NCBI RefSeq assembly: GCF_000231055.2
Contig: NZ_CM001466.1
Coordinates: 4,440,911 to 4,504,910, forward strand
Length of the DNA stretch: 64,000 bases
Direction of reading: 5' to 3'
Source of the DNA: Saccharomonospora azurea NA-128
Lineage (GTDB): Bacteria > Actinomycetota > Actinomycetes > Mycobacteriales > Pseudonocardiaceae
Shown here: in pieces, positions 27,502 to 35,952 of the stretch
Numbering within the stretch: the first letter of the stretch is position 1
Layout: the number at the start of each line of letters is the position of its first letter
The notes under the pieces: generated by a model
What the model saw: only the letters and a program-made list of their open reading frames with translations
The model's database searches: none
What the model was told of the DNA's origin: nothing
Program-made: the position numbers and the translations under genes

Positions 27502-27939
27502 CTACGCCATCCAGCAGTACAGGCGGTGGTCCCGCCCGCCAACGCCACGAGCCAGCCGTGCCAGATCGCTCAGAATCTTGGTTGCGATCTCCTGGTCGAA
27601 CGTCTCTCCATCCGCCGCCCGCTTCCGAACCCACAGCTGGCTGACTTCACCAAGTCGGGACTGGTCGGCAGCGGCAAGTGCGTCTTGAAGGGCTTTGGAA
27701 GCAGCGAGGACCACGGGACCATCCCCATCGTCGGAGTCAGCGACGGCTTCGGGCTCGTCGGCGGCGACGAGCCTCTCGAAGGTTCGACCGGTGACGATGC
27801 TCTCCCACTCGATCAATGCCTCTTCAGCATCGAAGTTGCCGTACGACAGCGACTCGAAAGCCCCGTCGGGGCCGCGATCCACGACCGCAGCCGCAGCTTC
27901 GTGACTCGGCGCCACGAAGAACCTGATGACGGTGCTCAC
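27502..27939 (-). CDS. hypothetical protein
   Basis: A 145-aa acidic protein from a GTG at 27939 (MSTVIRFFVAPSHEAAAAVV). Its middle is Asp-rich (VADSDDGDGP) and the C-terminal half is helical. It has normal actinomycete codon use and no signal peptide or membrane segment. I do not recognise it. It lies 17 bases after the stop of another minus-strand gene, so the two are probably co-transcribed. No strong ribosome site is visible, so the start is uncertain. Confidence 0.6.
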   Translation of the reverse strand: MSTVIRFFVAPSHEAAAAVVDRGPDGAFESLSYGNFDAEEALIEWESIVTGRTFERLVAADEPEAVADSDDGDGPVVLAASKALQDALAAADQSRLGEVSQLWVRKRAADGETFDQEIATKILSDLARLARGVGGRDHRLYCWMA

Positions 27940-27956
27940 CGCTGCATGGTGCGTGC

Positions 27957-28295
27957 TCAACCTCGATCGAGCAAGCATGATCCTTGTGGTCGGCGATGTT
28001 GCAAGACTTCTCGGACCACAGCTTCGAGGTCGCTCGTTCCAGTCCCGGTGGTGCCGATCCAACCGTCCTTGACGAGCTGCGTGAATAACGTGTTGTTGAT
28101 GTGCGCGGGAACGTTCTCGTACCCGATCTGAACGCAACCCCTCGTGCCTAGGCGCGAGTCGAGTAGGTCAACAAACAGTTCTCGCGCCAAGTGCATTCCT
28201 TTGATGAGTTCTGTGGGTTCTTCGATTCGCGAGTGCGTTCTTGCCCCCAGTTCGAGGCCGGCTTGGCAGCGCCGTCGAGAGCGCGGTGTTCGCAT
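27957..28295 (-). CDS. hypothetical protein, possibly 5'-truncated
   Basis: The frame encodes up to 112 aa. From about residue 22 the sequence looks like a real protein (EEPTELIKGMHLARELFVDLL, then GCVQIGYENVPAHINNTLF), while the first 20 residues are Arg-rich and resemble random translation. The gene abuts the aldehyde dehydrogenase remnant on its 5' side, so its original start may have been lost in a rearrangement. It precedes the 27502-27939 gene in the same direction. The family is not recognised. Confidence 0.45.
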   Translation of the reverse strand: MRTPRSRRRCQAGLELGARTHSRIEEPTELIKGMHLARELFVDLLDSRLGTRGCVQIGYENVPAHINNTLFTQLVKDGWIGTTGTGTSDLEAVVREVLQHRRPQGSCLLDRG

Positions 28296-28810
28296 GAACT
28301 ACACGGCTACGGCCGATCGATCCGAGTCGGTCATCCGCTCGATGTGGACACCAGGATGGGGCCCGTGATCTCGCGCGACCGGTACGAGGAATCGCTCGAC
28401 CCGATCGCCGCCGCGACCTCGGCCGACGGCAAGGTGCTCGCCGGTGGTGTCGGCCCGCCACGGTGGGGCCCGATGGGCGGTACCTCGCTCCGACGGTGTT
28501 GGCGGGAATGGCGCCCGACAACCCGGCCGCGGTGAAGGAGATCTTCGGCCCGGTCCTCTCCGTGGAGCCGAAGCCGTGACCATCCATCGCCAACAGCAGC
28601 GGGTACGGATCGACCGCGGGCGTCTTCACCCGCGCCCATCGCGTCGCGGGTGAGCTTCAGTCCGGTTACGAATGGATCAGCGGGAGCTCTCGACACTACT
28701 GGGGCCTCTCTTTCCGCGGAGTGAAATCGTCCGGCGTCGGTCGTGAGGAGTCGGTTGACGAGCTGCTGTCCTACACCGGAACCACAGCGGTCACCGTCGT
28801 CACGGAGTGA
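28290..28810 (+). pseudogene. C-terminal remnant of an aldehyde dehydrogenase
   Basis: Translating across frames recovers typical NAD-dependent aldehyde dehydrogenase sequence in the right order: GHPLDVDTRMGPVIS, then RYLAPTVLAGM, KEIFGPVLSV, then [12 protein letters not shown], and [19 protein letters not shown] before the stop at 28808. A frameshift lies near 28435-28465 and an in-frame TGA at 28577-28579. The N-terminal half with the cofactor site and catalytic Cys is absent. This is a dead gene at the border of the aromatic region. Confidence 0.85.
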
Positions 28811-28939
28811 CGACTGAGACGCCTGTGTCCCCCGGAGTCCGGTTCTCGGCGCGTGATGCCGGTGCTGCGCTGTCCGAACTGGAGGTGAGCACCAGTCGGG
28901 GCGCCGTTCTGCTTGGCAGAAGAATATTCCGCTTGCTGG

Positions 28940-28975
28940 TTGACAGGGTCCCGGGCGTCGCAGAAGCTACTTCTG
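28940..28975 (+). promoter_or_regulatory. predicted promoter with palindromic operator before the permease gene
   Basis: A TTGACA box at 28940-28945 is followed by the perfect palindrome CAGAAG-CTA-CTTCTG at 28961-28975, where the -10 element should lie. A closely similar palindrome is found at 38581-38595 upstream of the IclR gene, so this is likely a regulator binding site for the permease-aldolase operon. Confidence 0.55.
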
Positions 28976-29061
28976 TAGCGCAGAGGTTCTTCCTCCGTCA
29001 GTGCGGCCGGCGGACGGGAGAGTCGCGTCGCGTCCATCGGAGCACGCGGAGAGGAAAGCTT

Positions 29062-30426
29062 GTGTCCATCCACGTCATCGGAGTCGTGGCACTCGTGTTG
29101 GTGTTCGTCATCGGCACGGTGAGACCCGTCAACATCGGCGCGCTCGCGTTCATCGCGACGTTCCTCATCGGAACGCTCATCGCCGGAGAGGGATCCGGCG
29201 AGGTGCTGGCCGGGTTCCCGGCCGACATCTTCGTACTCCTCGTCGGTGTCACGTATCTGTTCGGTCTGGCATCGGTGAACGGTACGATCGAATGGATCAT
29301 CGACCGCGCAGTGCGGTTGTTCGGCGACCGGCCGGCATTCGTGCCCTGGGCGATCTTCGTCTTCTCCGCTGTGCCGACGACGGTGGGTGCCCTCGGGCCG
29401 GCGGGGGTCGCGATGCTTGCGCCGCTGTGCCTGAGGCTCGGTGAGCGCTACGGCATCGACCGCCGCATGACGGCGCTGATGGTGATGCACGGCTCGTGTC
29501 TCGGCAACTTCTCGCCGCTCAACGGTCTGGCCATCATCGTTCAGCGGGCCGCGAGCGCCAACGGACTGTCGATCTCCTCGGCCGCGTTGTTCTTCGGCAG
29601 CGCCGCGTACAACGTCGGTCTCGCCGTGATCATCTATATCTTCTTCGGCGGACGGACGTTGCTGCGAGAGCGCCACCTCCGGCGTGCCGCGGTGGCCCAG
29701 GACCTGAAGGTCGCCCTGGGCGCTCAGGTCTCCGGGGGTGTCGACTCGGTGGTGGGCACTGGTCCGGCCGGACCGCGCAGGGGCACTGCGGTGACCGGTG
29801 GCGACAGCAGTGAGGGTGAGCCGAGGCCGTTGCGGTTCGACCAGGTGGCGACGATCGTGATCATGCTCGGTGTCGGCGTCGGCGCCCTGGCGTTCGACAT
29901 CGAGATCGGGTTCCTGGCGTTGATGTCGGCATCGGCGCTCCATGCGATCTTCCCCAAGCGGTTCGTCGATGCCGACAAGAAAATCGTATGGTCGGTCGTC
30001 TTGCTGATCTGTGGCATCACGACGCTGGTCGGCGCGATGGAGCGTTACGGAACCGTGGAGACGGTGGGCAGCGCGATCGCCGGCTTGGGATCGCCGCTGC
30101 TGACGGCGTTCCTGCTGTGCCTGGTAGGCGCGGTGACCTCGGCCTTCGGCTCCAGCGCGGGTTTGCTCGGTGTGCTGATCCCGCTTGCGGTGCCGTTTCT
30201 CGTCATGGGTGAGGTCGGAGCCACTGCGCTGCTCATCGCACTGGCGATCTCCGCGACGGTCGTCGATTCGACGCCGTTCTCGTCGGTCGGTGCACTCACG
30301 CTGGCCAACGCCCCGGAGGAGACACGACCGAAGCTGCTCCAGTTCATGCTCACCTGGGGCATCGCGATGGTGGTGACCGCGCCCATCGTCACGTGGCTGA
30401 TTCTCATCCTGCCGAGCGCAGTGTGA
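29062..30426 (+). CDS. MatC/SLC13-type carboxylate permease
   Basis: A 454-aa integral membrane protein with about 10-12 hydrophobic segments and a central hydrophilic loop (about residues 215-270). The N-terminal part (IHVIGVVALVLVFVIGTVRP...ALAFIATFLIGTL) and the AGFPADIFVLLVGVTYLFG stretch resemble the dicarboxylate carrier MatC N-terminal family. I chose the GTG at 29062 because of the GAGAGGA box at 29050-29056; a longer frame from 28807 would add a non-membrane extension overlapping the dead aldehyde dehydrogenase. With the aldolase 46 bases downstream and the operator upstream, uptake of an aromatic or dicarboxylic acid is inferred. Confidence 0.8.
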   Translation: MSIHVIGVVALVLVFVIGTVRPVNIGALAFIATFLIGTLIAGEGSGEVLAGFPADIFVLLVGVTYLFGLASVNGTIEWIIDRAVRLFGDRPAFVPWAIFVFSAVPTTVGALGPAGVAMLAPLCLRLGERYGIDRRMTALMVMHGSCLGNFSPLNGLAIIVQRAASANGLSISSAALFFGSAAYNVGLAVIIYIFFGGRTLLRERHLRRAAVAQDLKVALGAQVSGGVDSVVGTGPAGPRRGTAVTGGDSSEGEPRPLRFDQVATIVIMLGVGVGALAFDIEIGFLALMSASALHAIFPKRFVDADKKIVWSVVLLICGITTLVGAMERYGTVETVGSAIAGLGSPLLTAFLLCLVGAVTSAFGSSAGLLGVLIPLAVPFLVMGEVGATALLIALAISATVVDSTPFSSVGALTLANAPEETRPKLLQFMLTWGIAMVVTAPIVTWLILILPSAV

Positions 30427-30472
30427 CGGGCGCATTCCCGGCAATGTTCACATCGATCGGAGATTCACACGC

Positions 30473-31171
30473 ATGTGTGGCGAACTACGCGAAACCGTTG
30501 CGCTGTCGTCGAGGATCCTGGCTGCGGCCGGGCACGGCGACCTGATCTGGGGGCACGCCTCCGCCCGCGACCCCGAAGGAAGGGGTGTGTGGCTGAAAGC
30601 GGCGAACTGGGGCCTCGACGAGGTCACGCCCGAGCGGGTGCACCTCGTGAATGACAACGGTGTGGTGCTCAGCGGGGACGGAGCCCGGCACAGTGAGTAC
30701 CCCATCCATACCGAGATCATGGCAGCGCGCCCGGACGTCGGTGGTGTGGTCCACACGCACCCGCCGAACGCGGTGGCGCTGGCCGCGACGGGGCAGGCGC
30801 TCCATCCGGTGAGCCACGCGGCGAACTATTTCGTGCCCCCGGCCGTTCCCCGCTTCACCGAGACCGCCGACCTCATCCTGACGCGTGAGCTGGGGAGTTC
30901 GCTCGCGCTCCAGCTCGGCGATGCTCGCGCCGCGTTCCTCGTCAATCACGGCATCGTGGCGGTGGGGCGTGATGTGAGGGAGGCGACTGTGGCGGCGGTG
31001 CTTCTGGAACGGGCGTGCGCGCAGCAGCTGATGACCCGTTCAGCCGGCGGTTGGCCGAGCTGGTCGCCGGAGGAAGAGTCATTGGCCAAGCGTGAACACA
31101 TCTACCACGACACTGCGGTCGCCGGTGTGTGGGATTACCTCGTGAGACAGTTGCCGGACCTAGGTGTATGA
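30473..31171 (+). CDS. class II aldolase/adducin-family protein, 3' end altered by an IS
   Basis: A 232-aa zinc-dependent lyase or decarboxylase of the fuculose-phosphate-aldolase fold. Metal ligands are visible in VVHTHPPN and in VNHGIVAVG, with GHASARDPEG near the N-terminus. Members in aromatic operons decarboxylate dihydroxylated aromatic acids; others cleave sugar phosphates. An IS481-family element has inserted at the CCTAGG at 31159, so the last codon and TGA lie inside the IS. Reading through to the other copy of the target gives an original ending of ...PDLGEK, so only the last three residues changed and the enzyme may still work. Confidence 0.8.
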   Translation: MCGELRETVALSSRILAAAGHGDLIWGHASARDPEGRGVWLKAANWGLDEVTPERVHLVNDNGVVLSGDGARHSEYPIHTEIMAARPDVGGVVHTHPPNAVALAATGQALHPVSHAANYFVPPAVPRFTETADLILTRELGSSLALQLGDARAAFLVNHGIVAVGRDVREATVAAVLLERACAQQLMTRSAGGWPSWSPEEESLAKREHIYHDTAVAGVWDYLVRQLPDLGV

Positions 31172-32161
31172 GGTCGTGACGTTGGTGACGCCGGTGTGGA
31201 GTCGGGTGGCGGGTGGCTGGTTCCCGGCGGCGGTGTGGGGTCGATGGTAGTTGTAGTGCAGGTTCCAGATGTGTAGGGCTTCTGAGCGTTGCTGTTCGGA
31301 GGTCCAGGTGCGGGCGTAGAGGAATTCTTCGGCGAGGATGCGGTTGTAGCGTTCGACCTTGCCGTTGTGGCGTGGGGTGTATGGGGTGATGCGCTGGTGG
31401 CGGGCGCCGTGCAGAACGGTGGCGAAGTCGGCCGCGCGGTAGCAGGCGCCATTGTCGGTGACGATGCGCTGGATGTGGGTGATGCCGTGGGCGGTGAAGA
31501 ATGCTCTGGCCCGGTACACAAAGCCGATCGCGGTGCGGGCTTTCTCGTCGGGGAGTGCTTCGGTGTAGGCCAGGCGGGAGAACCCGTCAACTGCGGAGTG
31601 CAGGTAGACGTATCCGGTGCGGCTGCCGCGTTGTTTGGTACGGGCCACGGCCCTGGCTTGATCGCTGCCGCGTCCATGCACCCGCCACCCGCCGCCATCG
31701 GGGATGCGCCCGACCTTTTTTACGTCGAGGTGGACCATGTGCCCCGGCCGGTGGGCGATGATCCGGCGGGGCACGCGGTTGGACGCACCCGTGGGGTCGA
31801 TGAATCGGCGACGATGCAGTCCCAGGCGGCGTAGATGCCGGCTCACCGTGCGTCGGCTGATCGATACCCCGTCCGCGCCGAGCTCGAAGGCAATGCGACT
31901 GGCCGACCACTTGTGCTCGCGGCGCATCTCCTCGATGCGGGCCACGACCTGACCTGGGGTCGCGGTCGGTTGCCGGTGCGGGGTCGAGGGCCGGTCGAGC
32001 AAGCCCAGGTCACCGAAGCGGCGATAGCGGTTGACCCACTTCGAGGCGCACTGCCGCGAAATGCCCATTTCCGCGGCGACATGGGCGATCAGACGGGACT
32101 GGCAGCGCTGGATGAGTCGGCGGCGGCCTTCAATCGACAGCGGGGCGTTACTGTGTGGCAC
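31160..32161 (-). CDS. IS481-family transposase
   Basis: A 333-aa DDE transposase. Two helix-turn-helix units lie near the N-terminus (HVAAEMGISRQCASKWVNRY and ISRRTVSRHLRRLGL), then the integrase core with HLDVKK, IVTDNGACY and HNGKVERYNRILAEEF as the likely D, D and E regions. It starts from a GTG at 32161. The frame runs past the end of the element: the last sense codon is completed by target bases and the TAG stop is inside the CCTAGG target copy. It appears intact. Confidence 0.92.
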   Translation of the reverse strand: MPHSNAPLSIEGRRRLIQRCQSRLIAHVAAEMGISRQCASKWVNRYRRFGDLGLLDRPSTPHRQPTATPGQVVARIEEMRREHKWSASRIAFELGADGVSISRRTVSRHLRRLGLHRRRFIDPTGASNRVPRRIIAHRPGHMVHLDVKKVGRIPDGGGWRVHGRGSDQARAVARTKQRGSRTGYVYLHSAVDGFSRLAYTEALPDEKARTAIGFVYRARAFFTAHGITHIQRIVTDNGACYRAADFATVLHGARHQRITPYTPRHNGKVERYNRILAEEFLYARTWTSEQQRSEALHIWNLHYNYHRPHTAAGNQPPATRLHTGVTNVTTSYT

Positions 32162-32272
32162 GGCGGGTCTTTCGGTCGGGGACGAGTGACTTGGCGGTTC
32201 TCATCCTGCCGCCGAAAGACCCGTCCCCGTGATCAGACCCCACCCACCGTCACCAACGTCATGACCCGCAAC
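31165..32272 (-). mobile_element. IS481-family insertion sequence, 1108 bp
   Basis: The ends are imperfect inverted repeats that start TGT and share GACGTTGGTGAC (left from 31165; right, read on the minus strand, from 32272). Both flanks carry CCTAGG (31159-31164 and 32273-32278), a 6-bp target duplication that fits the NCTAGN preference of IS481. The element sits at the last codons of the class II aldolase gene. Intact ends and target copies suggest a recent insertion. Confidence 0.9.
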
Positions 32273-32278
32273 ACCTAG

Positions 32279-32799
32279 GCGAGAAGTGAACGGAACGCCG
32301 GAATCTCTCGTTTCTCCAACGGCGTGTCGGGGGTGTGGCAGATAGAGCCGTGTGGCGAGGGCGCGTGACGCTCGCTGCCTGAGCCTCGCAGGGCTGTTCC
32401 TGTGGCCGGCTCGTGAGCCGGCAAAGCGTGTCGTGGGGCACGTGCCGAACGACCCCGATGTGGAGCACGCCCGATCAATCCCAGGTGACACCTGGTGTCG
32501 TCACGGCGTGGAGCCGAACCCGTGTGCTGAGGACCTTCCCGGTAGTCGCGCCGGCACTGGGGGCTTGCCGCGCGCTCCACCCCGGAGCAGTTCTCGGCGG
32601 CGGGAGCTTTCGACGAGGTCGTCGGCTGATCGCATCTGGCGGCTGATCCGCACCTGTGCCCGAGATGCGTCTCGGCTCCCGCCCTCGGGTCCGCTCGCGC
32701 GTGCCACCCGAGGCACTTGACAGCGACCGACCGGCTTGAAATTCTGTTGGCAGGATAAGAGCTCTGCTATGCAGAGAGTCAGCTCGTGAGGAGTCGTCG
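32279..32799 (+). promoter_or_regulatory. 521-bp leader of the ring-hydroxylating dioxygenase operon
   Basis: No gene is supported here. A TTGACA box lies at 32717-32722, but no good -10 follows at the usual distance. The palindrome CTCTGC-TAT-GCAGAG at 32762-32776 sits 23 bases before the dioxygenase start and has the same 6-3-6 layout as the CAGAA...TTCTG sites at 28961 and 38581, though a different sequence. A GAGGAG ribosome site at 32787-32792 serves the start at 32800. Inducible expression by an aromatic acid is inferred. Confidence 0.45.
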
Positions 32800-34191
32800 A
32801 TGACCGACCAGGATGCCCTTCTCCGAGATGTGCGGCGGGGGATGATCCCCGCGCACATCTACAACGACGAGGAGGTGTTCGATCTCGAGAAGGAGCGGCT
32901 GTTCAGCCGGGCGTGGCAGTTCGTGGGCCACGAGTCCGAGGTGCCCCAGCCCGGCGATTACGTCGTCCGCAGGGTGCTCGAGGACTCGTTCATCATCGCC
33001 CGTGGCGAGGATGGGCAGATCCGGGCGATGTTCAACATGTGTCTGCATCGTGGAATGCAGGTGTGTCGTGCGGAGATGGGCAACGCCTCCCATTTCCGGT
33101 GCCCCTATCACGGCTGGTCGTATCGCAACGACGGGCGGATCGTCGGGTTGCCCTTCCACAAGGACGCCTACGGTGGGGAGGCGGGCTTCCGCCGCAAGGG
33201 CCAGACGTTGCTTCCGGCTCCGTCGCTGGCCGTCTATAACGGACTGATCTTCGTGAGCTTGGACCCGGATGCGCCGCCGCTGCGGGAGTATCTGGGTGAC
33301 TTCGCCTTCTATCTCGACTACTACACCCGTCAGTCCGCGAGCGGCATCGAGCTTCGCGGCCCGCAGCGATGGCGGGTGAAGGCCAACTGGAAGATCGGCG
33401 CGGAGAACTTCGCCGGCGACATGTACCACACGCCGCAGACGCACACGTCGGTCGTCGAGATCGGCTTGTTTCGCGAGCCGAAGGCCGAGAAGCGCAAGGA
33501 CGGCAACACGTACTGGGCGGGAAACGGTGGTGGCACGACCTACAAGTTGCCCCCGGGCACGCTCGAAGAACGCTTGCGTTACGTCGGATACCCCGACGAG
33601 ATGGTCGAGCGGATGAAGACGCAGTGGTCGCAGAACCAGCTCGACGTCATCGGGCGCGACGGCTTCATGGTGTCGGCGGCGTCCCTGTTCCCGAACATGA
33701 GCCTGGTGCACAACTGGCCGCGTGTCGAGGAGTCCGACGACGTGTTGCCGTTCATCTCCATCCGGACCTGGCAGCCGGTGGGCCCGGACGAGACCGAGGT
33801 GCTGTCGTGGTTCGCGGTCGATGCCGAGGCGCCCGAAGAGTTCAAGGCGCTGTCCTACAAGGCCTACCTGATGTGCTTCGGCTCCACCGGCATGTTCGAG
33901 CAGGACGACGTGGAGAACTGGGTCTCGCTGACCAACACCGCGGCCGGCGCCATGGCGCGCAGGCTGCTGCTGAACAGCCGAATGGGTCTGCTGGAGGACG
34001 ATACCGAGGTGGTTCCGCCGCTGCCGCCGGAGCAGTTCGCCGGTCCGGGAGAAGCTCATGTCGGGTACGGCGAGTACAACCAGCGGCACCTGTTGTCCCG
34101 CTGGGCTGACTACCTCGAACGGCCTGTCGAGAAGGTGACGCAGGTCGCGGTCTCGGACGTGCAGTCCGGCGACGAGGAGGTGTCCGCATGA
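32800..34191 (+). CDS. Rieske ring-hydroxylating dioxygenase, large (alpha) subunit
   Basis: A 463-aa catalytic subunit that adds both atoms of O2 to an aromatic ring. The Rieske [2Fe-2S] ligands are in CLHRGMQVC and CPYHGW (residues 81-110), and the mononuclear iron site is NFAGDMYHTPQTH (about 205-217). It is followed by the beta subunit with ATGA overlap, then a dihydrodiol dehydrogenase, ferredoxin, reductase and aldolase-type decarboxylase. This order (Aa, Ab, B, Ac, Ad, C, then an IclR gene) is that of the pad/pht phthalate 3,4-dioxygenase clusters of Rhodococcus and Arthrobacter. The substrate is therefore probably a phthalate-like or substituted aromatic acid, which the sequence alone does not fix. 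Confidence 0.88.
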   Translation: MTDQDALLRDVRRGMIPAHIYNDEEVFDLEKERLFSRAWQFVGHESEVPQPGDYVVRRVLEDSFIIARGEDGQIRAMFNMCLHRGMQVCRAEMGNASHFRCPYHGWSYRNDGRIVGLPFHKDAYGGEAGFRRKGQTLLPAPSLAVYNGLIFVSLDPDAPPLREYLGDFAFYLDYYTRQSASGIELRGPQRWRVKANWKIGAENFAGDMYHTPQTHTSVVEIGLFREPKAEKRKDGNTYWAGNGGGTTYKLPPGTLEERLRYVGYPDEMVERMKTQWSQNQLDVIGRDGFMVSAASLFPNMSLVHNWPRVEESDDVLPFISIRTWQPVGPDETEVLSWFAVDAEAPEEFKALSYKAYLMCFGSTGMFEQDDVENWVSLTNTAAGAMARRLLLNSRMGLLEDDTEVVPPLPPEQFAGPGEAHVGYGEYNQRHLLSRWADYLERPVEKVTQVAVSDVQSGDEEVSA

Positions 34192-34835
34192 GCCTCGACA
34201 TGTCCCCGACGACACCGAAGCCGAGTGAGGAGAAGATCGGCGCCCGGCCGACCGGCAACGGCGGTCCGTACTCGGCGCAGTCCCAGCTGGGAGCGCATGC
34301 GCCGACCACCCAACGGATCGGAGCGAGCCTGCCCTTCTCGGACGAACGCCACCTGCTGGCACACCATTGGCTCGTCGAAGAAGCGTACATTTTGGACGCG
34401 CAGAACTACGAGGACTGGCTCGATCTGCTCGCCGAGGACATCCATTACCTGATGCCGGTGCGGGTCACGACGGCGCTGTCCGCGGGCTACGACGCCGCGC
34501 CAGGGATGGCGCACTTCGACGAGAACAAGTACTCGCTCTCGCGCCGGGTCGCGCGGTTCGTGACCGAACACGCGTGGACCGAGGATCCACCGTCGAGGCT
34601 TCGCCACTACGTCACCAACGTCCGGACGTTCGCCACGACCGATCCCGACGAGCTGATCGTGGATTCGGCGATGTTGCTCTACCGCAGTCGCGGAGACGTG
34701 CGTGAGGCTGCGGTGATCTCGGCGGGACGGGAGGATCTGTTGCGGCGCGACGGTTCCCAGTGGCTGCTCGCCCGCCGCACCATCCTCGTCGACGATTCGG
34801 TGTTGCGGACCCAGAACCTGGCGGTGTTCCTGTGA
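34188..34835 (+). CDS. ring-hydroxylating dioxygenase, small (beta) subunit
   Basis: A 215-aa structural subunit of the alpha3beta3 oxygenase, with the NTF2-like fold. Family landmarks are FLAEEAYILDAQNYEDWL-type sequence near residue 65 (here LVEEAYILDAQNYEDWL), IHYLMPVR, and RLRHYVTNVR with the C-terminal REDLLRR and ARRTILVDDSV. The first 50 residues are a polar Pro/Gly-rich extension longer than in most beta subunits. The start overlaps the alpha stop and the stop overlaps the next start (TGATG), so expression is tightly coupled. Confidence 0.88.
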   Translation: MSLDMSPTTPKPSEEKIGARPTGNGGPYSAQSQLGAHAPTTQRIGASLPFSDERHLLAHHWLVEEAYILDAQNYEDWLDLLAEDIHYLMPVRVTTALSAGYDAAPGMAHFDENKYSLSRRVARFVTEHAWTEDPPSRLRHYVTNVRTFATTDPDELIVDSAMLLYRSRGDVREAAVISAGREDLLRRDGSQWLLARRTILVDDSVLRTQNLAVFL

Positions 34836-35149
34836 TGCGCCGACTGAGCTGGGAGGGAGAGGCTGAGGACGCCGCCGCGGCAGCGGATGCGGCGGCGCAG
34901 CTGCGGGAACTCAAGGCCCATCAGATCGGTGAGGCGATCTCGGTCGGCAACGAGTTCGCCGAGATCCGGGTGTCCCGGGTGGAGACCCGCAACGGGGCCC
35001 GGCTGCTCGTGGAGTCGCCGAAGTCGGGACAGTGGGTGACGCTCTGTCCGCTCGAGATGGAGGCGCTCACCTGGCAGAACACCGAGACGTTCTCGGCGAT
35101 GATCGGCCAACCGTTCGGGCCGCTGTTCGCTGGTGGGGACAGCGCATGA
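34835..35149 (+). CDS. small protein of the dioxygenase operon, function unknown
   Basis: A 104-aa protein encoded between the beta subunit and the dihydrodiol dehydrogenase, overlapping both neighbours. It has an Ala-rich helical start, then a compact beta-rich body (GNEFAEIRVSRVETRNG, LVESPKSGQWVTLCPLEMEAL). Similar small proteins accompany ring-hydroxylating oxygenases in other actinomycetes and are sometimes labelled dihydrodiol dehydrogenase, but at this size with no nucleotide-binding motif it cannot be one. It may help oxygenase assembly or bind the substrate; this is inference. Confidence 0.7.
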   Translation: MRRLSWEGEAEDAAAAADAAAQLRELKAHQIGEAISVGNEFAEIRVSRVETRNGARLLVESPKSGQWVTLCPLEMEALTWQNTETFSAMIGQPFGPLFAGGDSA

Positions 35150-35931
35150 CCGGGTGGTTGGAAGGGCGACGCGCGCTGATCGTCGGCGCCGGCTCGGGCA
35201 TCGGGCGCGCTGTCGTGAACGCTTTCCAGCAGGAGGGCGCGCGCGTCGCTGTGCTGGAACGGGACGCCGCGAAGTGCGAGGCCCTGGAAGCGGAGGTGCC
35301 CGGGCTGCCCGTGGTGACCGGAGACGCGACCACTCGAACAGCGAACGACGAGGCGGTCGCGGCCACGGTCGAGGCGTACGGCGGGCTCGACATCCTGGTC
35401 AACTGCGTGGGCATCTTCGACTTCTATCGAGGAATCGGCGACCTGGATGCCGACACGATCGACTCCGCGTTCGACGAAATGTTCCGGACCAACGTCAAGA
35501 GCCATCTCCATTCGGTGAAGGCCGCGCTGCCCGCGCTGCGGGAGGCCCAGGGCACGGTGATCCTCACCGAGTCGACGTCGGCGTACTACCCGGGCCGGGG
35601 CGGCGTGCTCTACGTGCCGAGCAAGTTCGCGGTCCGCGGACTGGTCACGGCGCTGGCCCACGAGCTGGCGCCGCGGATCAGGGTCAACGGCGTCGCCCCC
35701 GGCGGCACGCTCAACACCGACCTGCGCGGGCTCGGGAGCCTGGGACTCGGCGACGAGCGACTCAACGATGCCCCGGATCGCGCCGCCGAGCTCTCCGCCC
35801 GCGTTCCGCTGCAGGTGGCACTGTCCGGTGAGGACCACGCGTGGAGCTACGTCTTCCTGGCGTCGAGCCGTTCGCGCGGCATCACCGGCGACGTGATCCA
35901 CCCGGACGGGGGGATAGGCGTCAAAGCATGA
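35146..35931 (+). CDS. cis-dihydrodiol dehydrogenase, SDR family (PhtB/PadB-like)
   Basis: A 261-aa NAD-dependent short-chain dehydrogenase, predicted to rearomatise the cis-dihydrodiol made by the dioxygenase. The cofactor loop is GAGSGIG (about residue 11), NCVGIFDFYRG matches the NAG region, and catalysis uses STSAYYPGRGG with Tyr and Lys in YVPSKFAV. The NCVGIFD sequence is typical of biphenyl and phenylpropionate diol dehydrogenases. The ATG at 35146 overlaps the previous stop; longer frames would read through the upstream gene. A GAGGAGGAA site after the stop serves the ferredoxin gene. Confidence 0.87.
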   Translation: MTGWLEGRRALIVGAGSGIGRAVVNAFQQEGARVAVLERDAAKCEALEAEVPGLPVVTGDATTRTANDEAVAATVEAYGGLDILVNCVGIFDFYRGIGDLDADTIDSAFDEMFRTNVKSHLHSVKAALPALREAQGTVILTESTSAYYPGRGGVLYVPSKFAVRGLVTALAHELAPRIRVNGVAPGGTLNTDLRGLGSLGLGDERLNDAPDRAAELSARVPLQVALSGEDHAWSYVFLASSRSRGITGDVIHPDGGIGVKA

Positions 35932-35952
35932 GCACAGACGAGGAGGAACGAC

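Noticed and set aside
28807..29061. Longer permease start at 28807
   Set aside because: The extra 85 residues are hydrophilic and unlike a transporter, and they cover a promoter-like TTGACA and a palindrome; 29062 has a good ribosome site.
28771..30444. 557-codon frame opposite the permease gene
   Set aside because: Rich in His, Arg, Asp and Gln, the typical reverse complement of membrane-protein codons; no domain visible.
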